NCBI GenBank assembly: GCA_027886175.1
Contig: JAJNNQ010000006.1
Location: forward strand, 61,746,001 to 61,810,000
DNA: 64,000 bases
DNA from: Phylloscopus collybita
Taxonomy: Eukaryota > Chordata > Aves > Passeriformes > Phylloscopidae
Reading direction: 5' to 3'
A program made the translations under genes and the position numbers. Shown one piece after another: positions 32,622 through 44,679 of this stretch. The notes beneath the pieces were generated by a model, which made no database searches, was not told the DNA's origin, and worked only from the letters and a program-made list of their open reading frames with translations. How positions within the stretch are numbered: position 1 is the first letter of the stretch; every line of letters begins with the position of its first letter.

Positions 32622-34534
32622 GGATCTGAGCCTGGAAGGGGGAGGTTAGATAAAATTTGGGATGTAAATTTATATGAATGGGATGTAAATTTCATTGGAA
32701 TGTGGAGGCCTCTGCATGAGCATGGGCAGTTTGGAAACCTGACTGGTTTTTAAACCTTCTGAGCCTGGAAGTGCCTGACATTCCCTGCCTGGAGGGGGTG
32801 GACTCAGAAGGCCCAGCACAGGCAGGATGCAGTGCCAGGAGCAGCAATTTTCCAAACTTTTGGAATAACCCAAACCCACCCCTCGTGCCTTTGCCTGAAA
32901 AATATCCAAGTGCTTTCTAAATCCACATGAAGCAATTCCCAGTGGGGTGCCTGAGAGGCTCTCCAGCCTGTGCTGGGGCACGTTGCCAACAGTGAGGACC
33001 TGCAGGGGCAATTCCCAATAAAAGGTGTTTTTATTGCCTGCTTCTCCCAGTTGGGAAATGGGATGGAACTCCTGCAATGGCAGCTCAGGGCAAGGAGTGT
33101 TGACAAGCAGCTCCCAAGCTTTTTTATCTCCTGTGAAGACACAGCTCCGTGTTTTTTCCACGTTTAGTGGCTCCTTAAAGTAGGATAAATCATATTTTTA
33201 CCTCTGCTGATTAGCAGAGACTTCATAGGAGAGCCCATATGCAAAAAACCCAGGAATTATAAACAAAATTAATTCCCAAATCCTCCTCCGGAGTAGTTCA
33301 GCGCTTACCAATCCAGCTCTTAGGAGGTGTCAAATAGGGGGAGTTTTGGGATCAACCAGCAGGAAATCTGCTCTGGGACCATGCAGCCATGTGGGTGAGC
33401 CTGGCAGGAGGAGATTAAACAAGGTTGGGGGTAAATATTCATGAATTGGAGGTAAAATTTGCATGAATTGGAGGTGTACATCAAACCCTGAGAAGACTGA
33501 GCAGACACTGGGCCTGTAAGTAAGGACACAACACAATAAAAATTCCTCTGGCTGCCCTTAGGACACAAAGGCTCCTGAGGTGGGATGAAGGAATAGAAAA
33601 GAACCAGCAAGGGAAGGGCTATCGGTCCCAAGGTTGGAAAAAAACCCCAAGGAATGAAACAAATGGGAATAACCTTGAGGTGTGCAGAGCTCCCTGATCT
33701 TTCTCAGCTTCCCAGCTGCCCCTGTGCCTGGCAGAGTCATAAATAATGAAAAGAAGGCTCTGGAACTCCTCAACAACAAAACAGTTTCCAGGTATCCTAT
33801 CAGCAAGAGCAGTTTCCAGTGTTTATCATGGAGATAAAGCAGGAAAACCAGGCTGAATCCCATTGGCCACAACAAGATCAAAACCCAAACCAATCTGCTC
33901 CGCTGTTTTGCTCTACATTGGAATTTTTGAGCCCTATTTCGAGGGGGAGAGCCTCCCAGTTAGTCAAAACAGCCTTATCTGGGACAACAGGACACGGACA
34001 CAGTGGCTAAAGAAATTTTTGAAAAAAGGGGTTTGAATCTTCCCCCCAGTGACTCAGAGGGGATTTTGTCCTCTTCAAACTCAAAATGAGGGCCAGGGCT
34101 TGGTTTGGTCACACCGAGGGAAAAGCTTTTGGCTGGTTTGGGAATAACTCCCAGTCCCTGAGGATGAGCAGGGGCGGCCTCATGGACTCCCAGAGCAGAT
34201 CCGTGTTCCTGTGAGAAGGGGAAAGGGAGTGGAAGGGCATTCCTACAGGAGGGGAAAGGCAGGGAACAAACACTGGGAATATCTGCGCTTATCCACACTC
34301 GCTCAGGGCCTGGCGTCCCTTGTGCTGCTTCCATGAGAAGAGCTCAGGGCATGGAGTTGTGGATACTCTGGAATGTCCCCAGGGAGGAGAGTCCAGCCCC
34401 TGTCTGGGCTCTGCTCAGGGCTGGGCACTGCCCAGGGCAGAATTTCAGGGGAATTGCTGGGCTCAGGCCCTGCCCGGGGCTCTGGGGCCATTGCTGGGCC
34501 TGGGGCAGAGCCTGGGCCTGCTCTGCCCTCCCTG
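32622..34534. other. No recognised feature
   Basis: A short local repeat (GGATGTAAATTTATATGAATG and GGATGTAAATTTCATTGGAATG) lies at about 32661-32705, and another (TGAATTGGAGGTAAAATTTG-like) at 33443-33478. No gene signature was found. Confidence 0.4.
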
Positions 34535-35224
34535 AGACAGGGACAGACAGGGGGACAGACAGGGGGACACAGGGACAGACAGGGGGACAGACAGGGACAG
34601 ACAGGGGGACACAGGGACAGACAGGGACAGACAGGTAGACACAGGGACAGACAGGGGGACACAGGGACAGACAGGGACAGACAGGGACAGACAGGGGACA
34701 CAGGGACAGACAGGGGGACACAGGGACAGACAGGGACAGACAGGGACAGACAGGGGACACAGGGACAGACAGGGGGACACAGGGATAGACAGGGACAGAC
34801 AGGGGGACACAGGGACAGACAGGGGGACACAGGGACAGACAGGGACAGACAGGGGGACACAGGGACAGACAGGGGGACACAGGGACAGACAGGGACAGAC
34901 AGGGGGACACAGGGACAGACAGGGGGACACAGGGACACCCAGGGACAGACAGGGACAGACAGGGGGACACAGGGACAGACAGGGGGACACAGGGACAGAC
35001 AGGGACAGACAGGGGACACAGGGACAGACAGGGGGACACAGGGATAGACAGGGACAGACAGGGGACACAGGGACAGACAGGGGGACACAGGGACAGACAG
35101 GGACAGACAGGGACAGACAGGGGGACACAGGGACAGACAGGGACAGACAGGGACAGACAGGGGGACACAGGGATAGACAGGGACAGACAAGGGGACACAC
35201 AGGGACACACAGGGACACCCAGGG
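34535..35224. repeat. GGACAGACAGG/GGGACACA minisatellite
   Basis: About 690 bp made of two short modules, GGACAGACAG (10 bp) and GGGGACACA (9 bp) or GGGACACA. They alternate in changing numbers to give longer periods of about 30-60 bp. C is scarce and the strand is purine-dominated. Frames up to 301 codons on the minus strand (Cys/Leu/Ser/Pro/Val repeats) are artefacts of the array. Confidence 0.97.
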
Positions 35225-35345
35225 CTGAGGGCCCCTCTCAGCTGGGGCTCCTCTCCAGGCTGAGCAGCCCCAGCTCCCTCAGCCTCTCCTGGGCACGGAG
35301 ATGCTCCAGGCCCTTGCTCAGCTCCAGGAGCTCCTGTCCCTGCTG
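35225..35345 (-). mobile_element. CR1 internal fragment
   Basis: CTCCTCTCCAGGCTGAGCAGC, CCCAGCTCCCTCAGCC and GAGATGCTCCAGGCCC match the region upstream of the 3' module, antisense. Both ends are lost. Confidence 0.75.
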
Positions 35346-36204
35346 TGCTGAGGAGCCAGGGCTGGACAAATCTCCATTATTCTTCTACCACCTTTTGTCT
35401 TAATCCAGAAAAATCCCTCCATTTTGATTTCTGGAGGCACAACCCCTTTTTTTCTGCCCTCGGCCTCTCTGCCAAACACAACAGCATTCCCAAGCCACCT
35501 CCAAACTTCTCCTGAGCTCCTGAAGTCATGGTCTGAACATTCCTCAGGGAAGAGTTTTCTAAATCTCTCCAGTGGCTAAACACATCTGTCCAATATTGGG
35601 AGTGAGACAAACAAGGGCAATTTATCTTGGAAAAATAGCAGAAGGCATGGCCCTGACTCCATGGCATCCCATTGAGAAATCCAAGCATGGAAACACCAAA
35701 GCTTCTCAGCAGAACCTCTGGAATAATTTCATTTTTAAATGAAAAAAAAAATCATTTTTATTCTTGGGAATGACTGAACTCATCCAGGCAAGTCTTCCCC
35801 AGAAACATCACTCTGAGGTGGCTGCTTGACCCAGAAGCACTGAAATGGTCCAAGATTTTTGAAAATGTGGGAGATGCAGGAGAGCTTCCTGTGTTCTGCC
35901 TGTCCATGCACATCCTCGTGCCTGTCACGAGAGGGAATCAACAACAACAAAAACAGGCAGCATCCTGCTCTGGCAGCCTTTGGATTTTTCCCCCAGTCCT
36001 TCTGGCATCCAAACATTGTCCTGGGGAAGCAGGAGAGCTTGGAGCACACCCAGGTTTCACCCCCAGTGGCTGTGGGGGTGCTGACAAACACATCAGAGGG
36101 GAGAGGTGCTGCCACTGCCAACAATTCCAGAGTAGGGAAGCACCCCAAAAGTTTGGAGGAAGGAGTGCTTGGAAAAACAGACAGGCCTGGCACACTGAGA
36201 GCTT
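35346..36204. other. No recognised feature
   Basis: Nothing recognisable apart from an A run at 35741-35749. Confidence 0.4.
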
Positions 36205-36422
36205 CCTTTGGGCAGGAATTGTTCCCTGGCAGGGTGGGCAGGCCCTGGCACAGGGTGCCCAGAGCAGCTGTGGCTGCCCCTGGATCCCTGGCAGTGCCCA
36301 AGGCCAGGCTGGACACTGGGGCTGGGGGCAGCCTGGGACAGTGGGAGGTGTCCCTGCCATGGCAGGGGTGGCACTGGGTGGGATTTGAGGTCCCTCCCAA
36401 CCCAAACCATCCTGGGATTCTC
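36205..36422 (+). mobile_element. CR1 3' fragment
   Basis: Sense CR1 beginning GGGCAGGAATTGTTCCCTGG and ending CATCCTGGGATTCTCCCA. One of the best preserved 3' modules in the window; the apparent open frames through it are CR1 shadows. Confidence 0.92.
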
Positions 36423-37827
36423 CCACCTGGGTGAGGCCTCCCAGAGCCAAAAGGAGAAGATGGAGCCTTTTCCCTGCACCCAGCTTCACTGGGAATCACC
36501 CTCTGGAGATTCCCTGGAGCAGTGGAACCATCCACACCTGCTCCAGAGTCCTGGTGCATTTTGTTGCTGCCACAGCTGTCAGAAATTCCAGCTGGGAATT
36601 CCTCCCTTCAGCAGCGGTGTTCCCGAGGAGAGCCGGCACTGGCCCCAGGACCTGTTAAATGTCACTACAGGGAGTGGGAATAAGGGAATAAACACCTCAG
36701 AAAGGGAGAGGGAATTCAACTGGACTGCTACCCCTAAGCCCTGCTGGAGGAAAAATTCCCAGGCATTCCCTCTCCAGCCTCTCTCCTCTCTCCAGCTGTG
36801 CACTCCACAGATTCAGAGCTCCCTTTTCCTGCTATTTTCCTTCATTCAGCATCTCATTTCTGAGGAGCAGCTTCTCCGTGCACGGCACAGGAAGCCCCTG
36901 GGCTCGCCAGCCTTGTTTTCCACAGGGAAGTGTGTGTGGAGTCAGAAAGAGCCAAAGCATGTAAAAAAATACTGCCCTGAACGCTCTTCCCTGCAGCTGG
37001 ATCTCTCCAATTTTCCACTGCTGGATGCTGCTGCCAGGGTGAGAGGAGCTCCCAGAGCCAGCCCAGTACTTTTCCATGGAAGGATGAAATCCCCAAGAAT
37101 AACAATTTATCAGAGGAGCTGTGGCTCTTTGACCTGGCTCATTTTCAGAGATTAGGAACCAACCAGCTCCCGATGAATTGCAGGGACTTTGTGGTTGAGT
37201 GGTTTTTTTTATTTTGTTGTTTTTGTTTTTTTTTCCTAAGAAGTGATTTTCATGTTTCATCAGTTCTTGGGGAAGGGAGCGGGGGGGGTGGGGGGAAGGA
37301 ATGCACATCTGTCTTCCCAAGTGAATCAGGGAGGGGATAATAACAAATAATGATAACTCACCCACGTGGAGGGCCTTTCATCCTGCAGGAGCCCAGGAAT
37401 GCTCCAGGGCCAGCCCTGGAGTTGGCAGATTTCGGGGAGAGCAGGAGCATCACACAGGGCAAGGCAGAACCCCTGGATCCCTGCAGGCATCCTGTGGGAA
37501 TCTCCACAGGTATTAGTGGGGAAAGAAGTGTTTTTGGCAGAATTTTCACATTCCTGCTCTCCTGGAGCAGAAGATTTTCTACAGGAACAACTCCTTGGTA
37601 TTCAGTGCTGCCTGAAGAGCAGATGAGTGGAAAAGAGTGGGAGATACCCCTGTTGAGATGGAGGAGACAGTCATGGAATGGGCTTGGAAAACCCTCTGGA
37701 TATCAGTGACTGGCAGGGCCACTGTCACCCTCTCACTGACAGAAACAAGCCCTGGCCATTCCTGCAGGATCCCACCTGCTGCTGGGTTGGCCAAACCCCA
37801 AAGATGTGGATGCACACAAAGCCAGGC
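36423..37827. other. No recognised feature
   Basis: T runs at 37203-37235 and a G run near 37280. A 315-codon frame that starts inside the upstream CR1 and runs to 37155 shows no domain I recognise. Confidence 0.4.
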
Positions 37828-38460
37828 TCACAGAATCATGGAATCATGGAATGGTTTGGGGTTGGAAGGGATCTCACAGCGCACCCAGTGCCACCCTGCC
37901 ATGGCAGGGACACCTCCCAGTGTCCCAGGCTGCTCCCAGCCCCAGTGTCCAGCCTGGCCTTGGGCACTGCCAGGGATCCAGGGGCAGCCACAGCTGCTCT
38001 GGGCACCCTGTGCCAGGGCCTGCCCACCCTGCCAGGGAACAATTCCTGCCCAAGATCCCAGCCAGCCCTGCCCTGGGCACTGGGAAGCCATTCCCTGGCT
38101 CCTGTCCCTCCAATTCCTGATGAAAAGTGCCTTTGCACGTTCCCTGTAGCCCCTTCAGACCCTGGAATTTGCTGTGAGGTCTCCACACAACCTCCTCTTC
38201 ACCAGGCTGAACATTCCCAGCCCTCCCAGCCTGGCTCCATTGGGGAAGTGCTCCAGTCCCCTGAGAAACTTTGTGGTCTCCTCTGGATTTGCTCCAGCTT
38301 CCACATCCTTCTCATGCTGGAGGCACCAGGATTGTTCCCACCATTCCAGGTGGGATCCCAGGAGAGCAGAGCAGAGCAGAGGGGCAGGATCCCCTCCCTG
38401 CCCTGCTGCCCACAGAGCTTTGGGTACAGCCCAGGACACAGGGAAGGTTCTGGATCAAGC
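37828..38460 (-). mobile_element. CR1 fragment, about 630 bp
   Basis: One of the longest CR1 copies here. It runs from the tip (GAATCATGGAATCATGG) through the 3' module into the upstream part (CTCTTCACCAGGCTGAACATT, CCACATCCTTCTCATGCTGG, GGAGAGCAGAGCAGAGC), ending near ACAGCCCAGGACACAGGG. No reverse-transcriptase coding region is reached. Confidence 0.92.
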
Positions 38461-40041
38461 TGCAAAAGGCTCAAACTCCTCACAGGTTTCACCAGGCAAA
38501 TCCTGCCTCCACGGGCAGCCAAAGGAGTGGGGGAAAAAAAAACCACTTCTGGATGCCTCTGGTGAGATGGAAAAAGCAAAAATCTGCCCCCATGTCAGGT
38601 CCCTGCTGCACTTCAGACAATTCCCTGCTGTCTCCACCAACCCCAAACCATCGGTGTTAACCTCCTGAGCTGCACATTCCAGCTCTTCCCCAGCTCCAGC
38701 CTTGCCTCCTGGATGACTCAGAAGCACCAGGTGCAACTTCAAAGCAACCACCAGGGTTGGTTGTTGTGATAGAATCTCCAAGTGAGATCCTGAGGGTACA
38801 CAAATTAAAAACACAACAGCAAAAAATGGTGAAGATATGGATGTGCTGCTTGGGAGAAATCGCTGGAAAATCCGCCCAGCTTCAGCGCTGGAGAAGGAAT
38901 TTCCATGGGCTGAAGTTTCCAAACAGGCAGGGGAAAGTTCTTTCCCATCTCATGGACATCTGTCAAACAAAATGGGAAACGTTTTTAAGGCCTCTGCCAA
39001 ATTTAGCTGCTGTTTGCTCCTGCCTGGCCCTCGCCACCACTCCAGAGGTCACGCGAGAAATGGTTCTCACAGCACAACATCAAGTGGATCCTCCTCTGTC
39101 CAGGATAATCCCAGGCTCCCCATTCCCTCCAGGAAAACCCTGGGAGTCGACGTGCTGGGATGCCACATCCCCCCTGTGCAGTGCTAAATTTGTCCAGTGC
39201 TCAACATCTGGGAGATGCTCACAGGCACAGAGGGAGGAGCTCCTCTGAGCCATCCCTGCTCCGAGGGTTTGCCGGGAAAGCAGCCCCGTGTGAGCACACA
39301 AAAGGTGCAGCTCCAGCCCAAATCTGCCTCTGGAAAAATTGTCACCAACTCCTGCAGCTGCTGGATCCTTCAGGGGACCCTGGGAAGTGGGGCTCTGGCA
39401 CTGCACTGGCAACAGGAGCCCAAAAATGCGGGGACAACCCTTGCAGGAGCTGGCCACCAATCCTGCACCTGGGGGACACCCAGGGAGAATTCCAAATCAG
39501 TTTTCCCTCTGGAAAACCCTGGCTCATCATTCAGGGCTGAGCACCAGTAAAATCCAGTGTTGGTGAGGATGGGGCTCTTTTCTCATAGAGCAACCTCTTT
39601 CCAGATGTTCCTGGGATGTTTTTGGTGGGGGTTTTCTTTTCAATAATTCATGTAAGAATCAGGAAAAAAAACCCTCAGAATATGCTGCTGGGGTGTAAAA
39701 AACTCAACCAGTGATGCCTCACACAGAGCCCACCCTAAGCCCAGCTTTGTTAAGACACACTCAGACCTGAATTAGAGCTGTATTTAAGGGTGGCAGAGCA
39801 GATCAGGATTGCTCAGGTCAGTCCAAATAATGCTCCATCCTCCTTCCAGAAACATCTTCCAGACAGAAAAGTCCCATCTTCTCTGGTGGCCTCTGCTCAG
39901 TGAATATTGTTGTGCCAAGGGATGACAGAAACCCTGATTGCCCTTGGGAATTTGGAGACTGAAAGTAGCTGATGAGTGAGGGTTAATTGTACTTCAAGCC
40001 ACTCTCTAACATTTGCTCCAGGTTGGTTTTGCCTTCCTAGA
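38461..40041. other. No recognised feature
   Basis: Overlapping open frames of 120-160 codons on both strands (38757-39550), without recognised domains. Confidence 0.4.
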
Positions 40042-40375
40042 TCATGGGATGACAGAATGGTTGGTGTTGGAAGGGATTTTAGGGATCATCCCACCCCTGC
40101 CATGGCAGGGACACCTCCCACTGTCCCAGGCTGCTCCCAGCCCCAGGGTCCAGCCTGGCCTTGGGCACTGCCAGGGATCCAGGGGCAGCCACAGCTGCTC
40201 TGGGCACCCTGGGCCAGGGTCTGCCCACCCTGCCAGGGAACAATTCCTGATTCCCAAGATCCCAGCCAGCCCTGCCCTGGACACTGGGAAGCCATTCCCT
40301 GGCTCCTGTCCCTCCAGCCCTTGGAAAAAGTCTCTCTCCATCTTTTCTTGTAGCTCCTTCAGACTCTGGAATGTG
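40042..40375 (-). mobile_element. CR1 3' fragment
   Basis: Antisense CR1 from GGGATGACAGAATGGTTGG to GCTCCTTCAGACTCTGGAA. Its GGCTCCTGTCCCTCCAGCCC segment is an uninterrupted version of the site where family C LTRs sit in two other CR1 copies. Confidence 0.92.
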
Positions 40376-40548
40376 AATCTGGATCCCAACCTTACCCAAC
40401 CAGCTCAGAATTTCACTTCTGAAAGCTGCTGTGCTGTAGAATGCATTGTGTCTTCATCACTGCTCTCACACCTGAGAGCAGAACTGATCTCAGCTGCTTG
40501 ATGGGCACTGGGTTGTTTTACAGAATGAGCCCTGTTTGGGTTCAGTGT

Positions 40549-40830
40549 TCTGTACCCTGTAATTCCTGCCCAAGATCCCAGCCAGCCCTGCCCTCTGGCC
40601 CTGGGAAGCCATTCCCTGGGTGCTGTCCCTCCAGCCCTTGGCAATTGTCTCTCTCCATCTTTCCTGGGGCTCCTTCAGGCCCTGCAAGGCCACCCTGAGC
40701 TCAGCCCAAAGCTTCTCCTCTCCAGGCTGAACAATCCCAGCTGTGCCAGCCTTTCCTCCCAGCAGAGCTGCTCCATCCCTCTGCTCATCCTGCTGCCTCC
40801 TCTGGGCTGCCTCCATCAGGTCAAAGAATA
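40549..40830 (-). mobile_element. CR1 fragment overlapping in content with the previous one
   Basis: Restarts at TAATTCCTGCCCAAGATCCC and covers GGTGCTGTCCCTCCAGCCC, GAGCTCAGCCCAAAGCTTC and TGCTCATCCTGCTGCCTCC. Since it repeats about 120 bp already present at 40250-40375, it is a second insertion or a duplicated piece, not a continuation. The sense copy at 54745-55205 is very similar. Confidence 0.88.
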
Positions 40831-41509
40831 TCCCAGCTCCCAGTCCAGTGAAAGCAAAGGAAAATTGCTGAATCTGATGTCTCAACTCCAGAGCAGACAG
40901 GGACTGATCCAAAGAGGATTAAAGGTGAACAAGCTGGAGGGGTTTGTTCTTTGAAACAAGTGGTTATAGAACATTGGGAGTTGACCCTTAATTTGTTCCA
41001 TTTTTTACATTAAGCTGAGAAAAGTAAATGGATTTTTCAATCCAATAATATTTATTTTGTTCTAGCCTGTTATAACGAGCTTGTGCTGCCCTGAAGGCAG
41101 CTCTGCATCCAGGGACTCCATTTCAGAGCTGTTGGTTTCCGGGAGAGAAGTAGGAAAAAGATTGACTTTGATGTTTTGTAGCCCACAGCAGAATCATTCC
41201 TGAGATCCCCTCTCTCCCAAGGAAAGGAACCTTCTGCGTGTCAACAAAGTGGATGGAAAAATAACATTTTAATATCCAGAAAAACTTCTGGTGATTGCAA
41301 AAAAAAAGGAAAACATTCCCAGAGTTTGGGATGTCTGAGCACACGGAGAGACCACAGGATAAGGTGTCCAGCAAGGAATTCCCTGGAGTGTTTGCATCCC
41401 TGCTGCACCCACCTCCTTGGGAAGGTGAATTTCCCAAATTCAAACAGGCTGATCAAACATGGAACAGCTCCTGTGACCTGACAGCACCCAGGGAGCAGCT
41501 GGAGCTGTG
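40831..41509. other. No recognised feature
   Basis: No element or exon was recognised. Confidence 0.4.
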
Positions 41510-41757
41510 CCAGGAGGGATTGGGGTTGGATTTGAGGGCCAGGTGCTTCCCCCAGAGGGTGCTGGGCACTGCCCAGGCTCCCCAGGGAATGGGCACGGCC
41601 CCGAGGCTGCCAGAGCTCCAGGAGCCTTTGGGCAGCGCTGCCAGGGATGCCCAGGCTGGGATTGCTGGGGGCTCTGGGCAGGGACAGGAGCTGGATCGAT
41701 GATCCCTGTGAGTCCCTTCCCACTCAGGATATTACAGGATCCCCTGATTCTCTGAAC
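41510..41757 (+). mobile_element. CR1 3' fragment, older subfamily
   Basis: Sense CR1 with TTCCCCCAGAGGGTGCTGGG, CAGGGAATGGGCACGGCCCC, GGCTGCCAGAGCTCCAGGAG and TGATCCCTGTGAGTCCCTTC, ending CCCCTGATTCTCTG. It belongs to the subfamily typical of older avian CR1. Confidence 0.9.
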
Positions 41758-42454
41758 CAGCATGCAGGACAATGAAGAAGCAAAAATTCCCACTTTGGGG
41801 TTTTCGCCCCAGTGCTACTCCCAAGGCTGGCAGAGCAGGAATGCCCCAGTTCCTGGAACAAAGAGAACATCCCTGTCCCCACCACAGCCACCAACCTGAG
41901 CTGGGGCAATCCTGACATCCCCCAGCCCTCCACATCCCCAGCAGCGCTCACCCCTCTGCTCCTTCATCCAGGGAGGGGTTTGTCCCACTCCTGGCTGGCT
42001 GGGATCCCTGGACACAACACAGACACCCAAAAGGATCATCCCAATCCCAGAGCTGCATCCAGGAGGCCCAGCTGGGTGATTTCCTCTGTGTTTCCATGTT
42101 GAGACTGGGAATTGCCATTGAGGACACATCAGGCACTCCCTGGGAGGAACAGGATGAGGATGAAGTTGGAAGTTCCCAAGCAGGGTCTGAGCTCTCACCC
42201 TCACTCTGCCCTTCTCACTCCCAATTTTTCTTCCACCCCTAATTCCCACCTGGCCACAGGCTTCCCTTTCCACACCTGCACTTCCCCATCCCTCAGGCAG
42301 ATGGACAAGGCCTTGGGAATTGCTGCCATTTCCCCCCTGACATTCCTCCCCTTTTCCCAGGTGGATCCACCCCCATTCCTGATGTCACACACCTGGGGAA
42401 GCCTCTCTTCCCATCCCTCACCAAAAGAAAAGTCATGGAGGGTCTGAAGCTTCA
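41758..42454. other. No recognised feature
   Basis: Nothing recognised. Confidence 0.4.
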
Positions 42455-42745
42455 TGAAATCACAGGATGGTTTGGAAGGGACTTTCTAGTCCAACCTCCC
42501 CTCTGTAATCAGCAGAAACACCTCCAAGATCCTAAAACTTCATCCATGTGGGTGAGGCATCCACAACCTCCCTGGACAACCTTCTCCAATGTTTTTCCAC
42601 CCTCACTGTAAAAAAAAATTAAAAAAGAATTCTTCCTTATATCTGATCTGAATCTGCTTTTCATTTAACCCCCCCACCCTGTGTCCTACAGGCCCTGCTG
42701 TGAAGCCTGTCCTTAAATTCCTTGAGATATTCCATATTTCTATAG
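42455..42745 (-). mobile_element. CR1 3' fragment, older subfamily
   Basis: Antisense CR1 with AAATCACAGGATGGTTTGG, CTAGTCCAACCTCCCCTCTG, CATCCACAACCTCCCTGGAC and GAATTCTTCCTTATATCTGA. Confidence 0.88.
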
Positions 42746-42839
42746 GATTGAGGTCCAAGTGCAATCCCAAAGCGAGGAATGCTTTGCTTGAAGTGTTTTG
42801 GAGGCGGTTGTGAAGGGCAGGGATTAAATTCAGCCCCAG

Positions 42840-42921
42840 TTCTGAGCAGGTGGGGTTTGGAATGGGATGATCTTTAATGACCCCCTCCAACCTAAACCAT
42901 TCTGTGATTCCTTATTCTCTC
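42840..42921 (+). mobile_element. CR1 3' tip
   Basis: GGGATGATCTTTAATGACCC, CCTCCAACCTAAACCATTC and TGTGATTCCTTATTCTC. Sense orientation, about 95 bp beyond the antisense CR1 before it. Confidence 0.85.
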
Positions 42922-44679
42922 AGCCTGATCCCAAGAATATGGAAGCAGGGAACAAATAAAGAGGGTGAAAAAAGAAGTGAAGGAATCCACAATAAAGATA
43001 TATTAAAGTATTTAAAATTATTGTGAGGAGTGTAAGAATTGAAAAGAGATCAAAAATAACCCCAGAGGATGAGAGAGGTGACAGAGGGACACCCAGACAT
43101 GCTCTGAGGGGATATTTTTGTTCTAGTTCTGTTTAACAGAGAAAAATCCAGAAAAATCACCGGGTTTCTTAATCTGGAATTAGAAATTTGACTTGGCCAA
43201 AACCTATAACCTTGAGCAAGAGGGAACTCCTGGTGAAACTGAGCTCCCTTTGCCTTTCCTGGGAAGCCCTGGGATCCTCATTTGCAGGATTATCATCCTC
43301 AAATGAGGGATTTCAGGGAGGTTCCCCTGCCCTCAGTGCCAGAGCCTGACCCCGGGTGCAGCTCTGCAAAACCCAGCTGGAAAATCCACACTGGGAGGAA
43401 ACCATTCCAGTTTGGAATCAGATTTCATTTTTAAGCATCCAAGAATCTAAGCAGAAGCAAAAGGAGCTGTTTTCCCCCTAAATTAGGAATCTGCTAATTG
43501 AGAAGGAGCAGCGGGCTGAGGTTAGAGAGCTTTTATTGCAGGAATTTTGGTGGGATGATCCAGGGTTCTTTTTGTGTTGTTGGTGGTTACGAAGCAAACG
43601 ACAACAAAACCAAAACAAATACAAAATAAAGAAGAGGAAGAGAACTTTTAGGGATTAATTTCTCCAAACATCAGTTTCTGCTGGGTTTCTGTAACTTTGG
43701 GGAGCTTAGGGACACGATGGAGAGCAGGATTTGGATTATCCAGTGGGGACATCACTCCTTAAAGACCCTACACGGTCAAAAATCACTGGGAGGACAAAAT
43801 TTAGAGCAGCAGTGCAGGAAGAAAAGGCAGGAATAATAATTGTGGAGGTTCATCCAGGAGAGAGATTCATGATTCAAAAAAAAAAAAAAAAAAAAAGGAA
43901 GAGATTGTTGAACATTGGGTTAAAAACAGAGCTGGAAAAGTGGCGCCAATCTCACTTTAAAAAGCTCCTAAAAATCACTTAAAAAAGGAGAGAGGGACAA
44001 AGGAGCTGTCCCAAGAATATCTGATGGGACATGGAAAACCCTTGGAGGAGGAATTCAGTGGGAAAAGTGCCTGGAGCAGTTGAGTGCAGCTTTGGATGGG
44101 ATTTGGAGAAGGTTGGGGTGGCTTGGCTGGGCCTTTTTCCCAGCTCCAAGTGAGGGACAAGTGACAAACTGGGAGCTAATTGGGATGGAGAGTTCAGTGT
44201 TTCGAGGAAAAGGAACTGTGAGAACAGCAGCAAAAGAAATGATGGATCTCAGGAGATCAGAATCCAGCAGCTGCAGGTGGCTGGGGGAGTTTTCTAGGAA
44301 GAGAATTGGGAATAGTGATGGAGGCTCCACTAAAAGTGCACTGGAAAGCCACAAGATTCCAAAGAAAGGTCTGGATGCAACCTCTGGGTGCAAAAGGGAG
44401 CCCTCAGTGCCCAGAACATCAGGCAGGGCTTGTGCACATTGTGGGAGCCCAAACCAGGACTAAGGATGAGTGGGCTGGAGCAGGAAAAGCCCAGGAATCC
44501 AAGGGAACATTGAGTGATGAGAGATACAGGCAATAAAAATAAATTAGAGGGAGTAAAAGTGGTGCTTTTCCAAGCAGGAATTAATGAAATCCCAGGGAGC
44601 TGTCAGATCTATGGGAATGTATTTTGTGTGTCCACTGAGAGAGTTAACTGGGATTGAATATTCCCAAGGAAAAGCCAAG
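42922..44679. other. No recognised feature
   Basis: An A run of about 22 at 43876-43897 follows CATGATTC. No parent gene is visible upstream, so a processed pseudogene is not supported. Confidence 0.45.

Noticed and set aside
34303..35218. Minus-strand frames of 251-301 codons rich in Cys, Ser, Leu, Pro and Val
   Set aside because: They lie inside the GGACAGACAG/GGGACACA array and several registers are open at once, so they are repeat artefacts.
36208..37155. A 315-codon plus-strand frame
   Set aside because: It begins within a CR1 3' module and shows no recognisable domain in the remainder. Chance opening is the simpler explanation.
43876..43897. A-run taken as the tail of a processed pseudogene
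   Set aside because: The sequence upstream shows no gene-like frame or recognisable parent, so only the homopolymer is supported.
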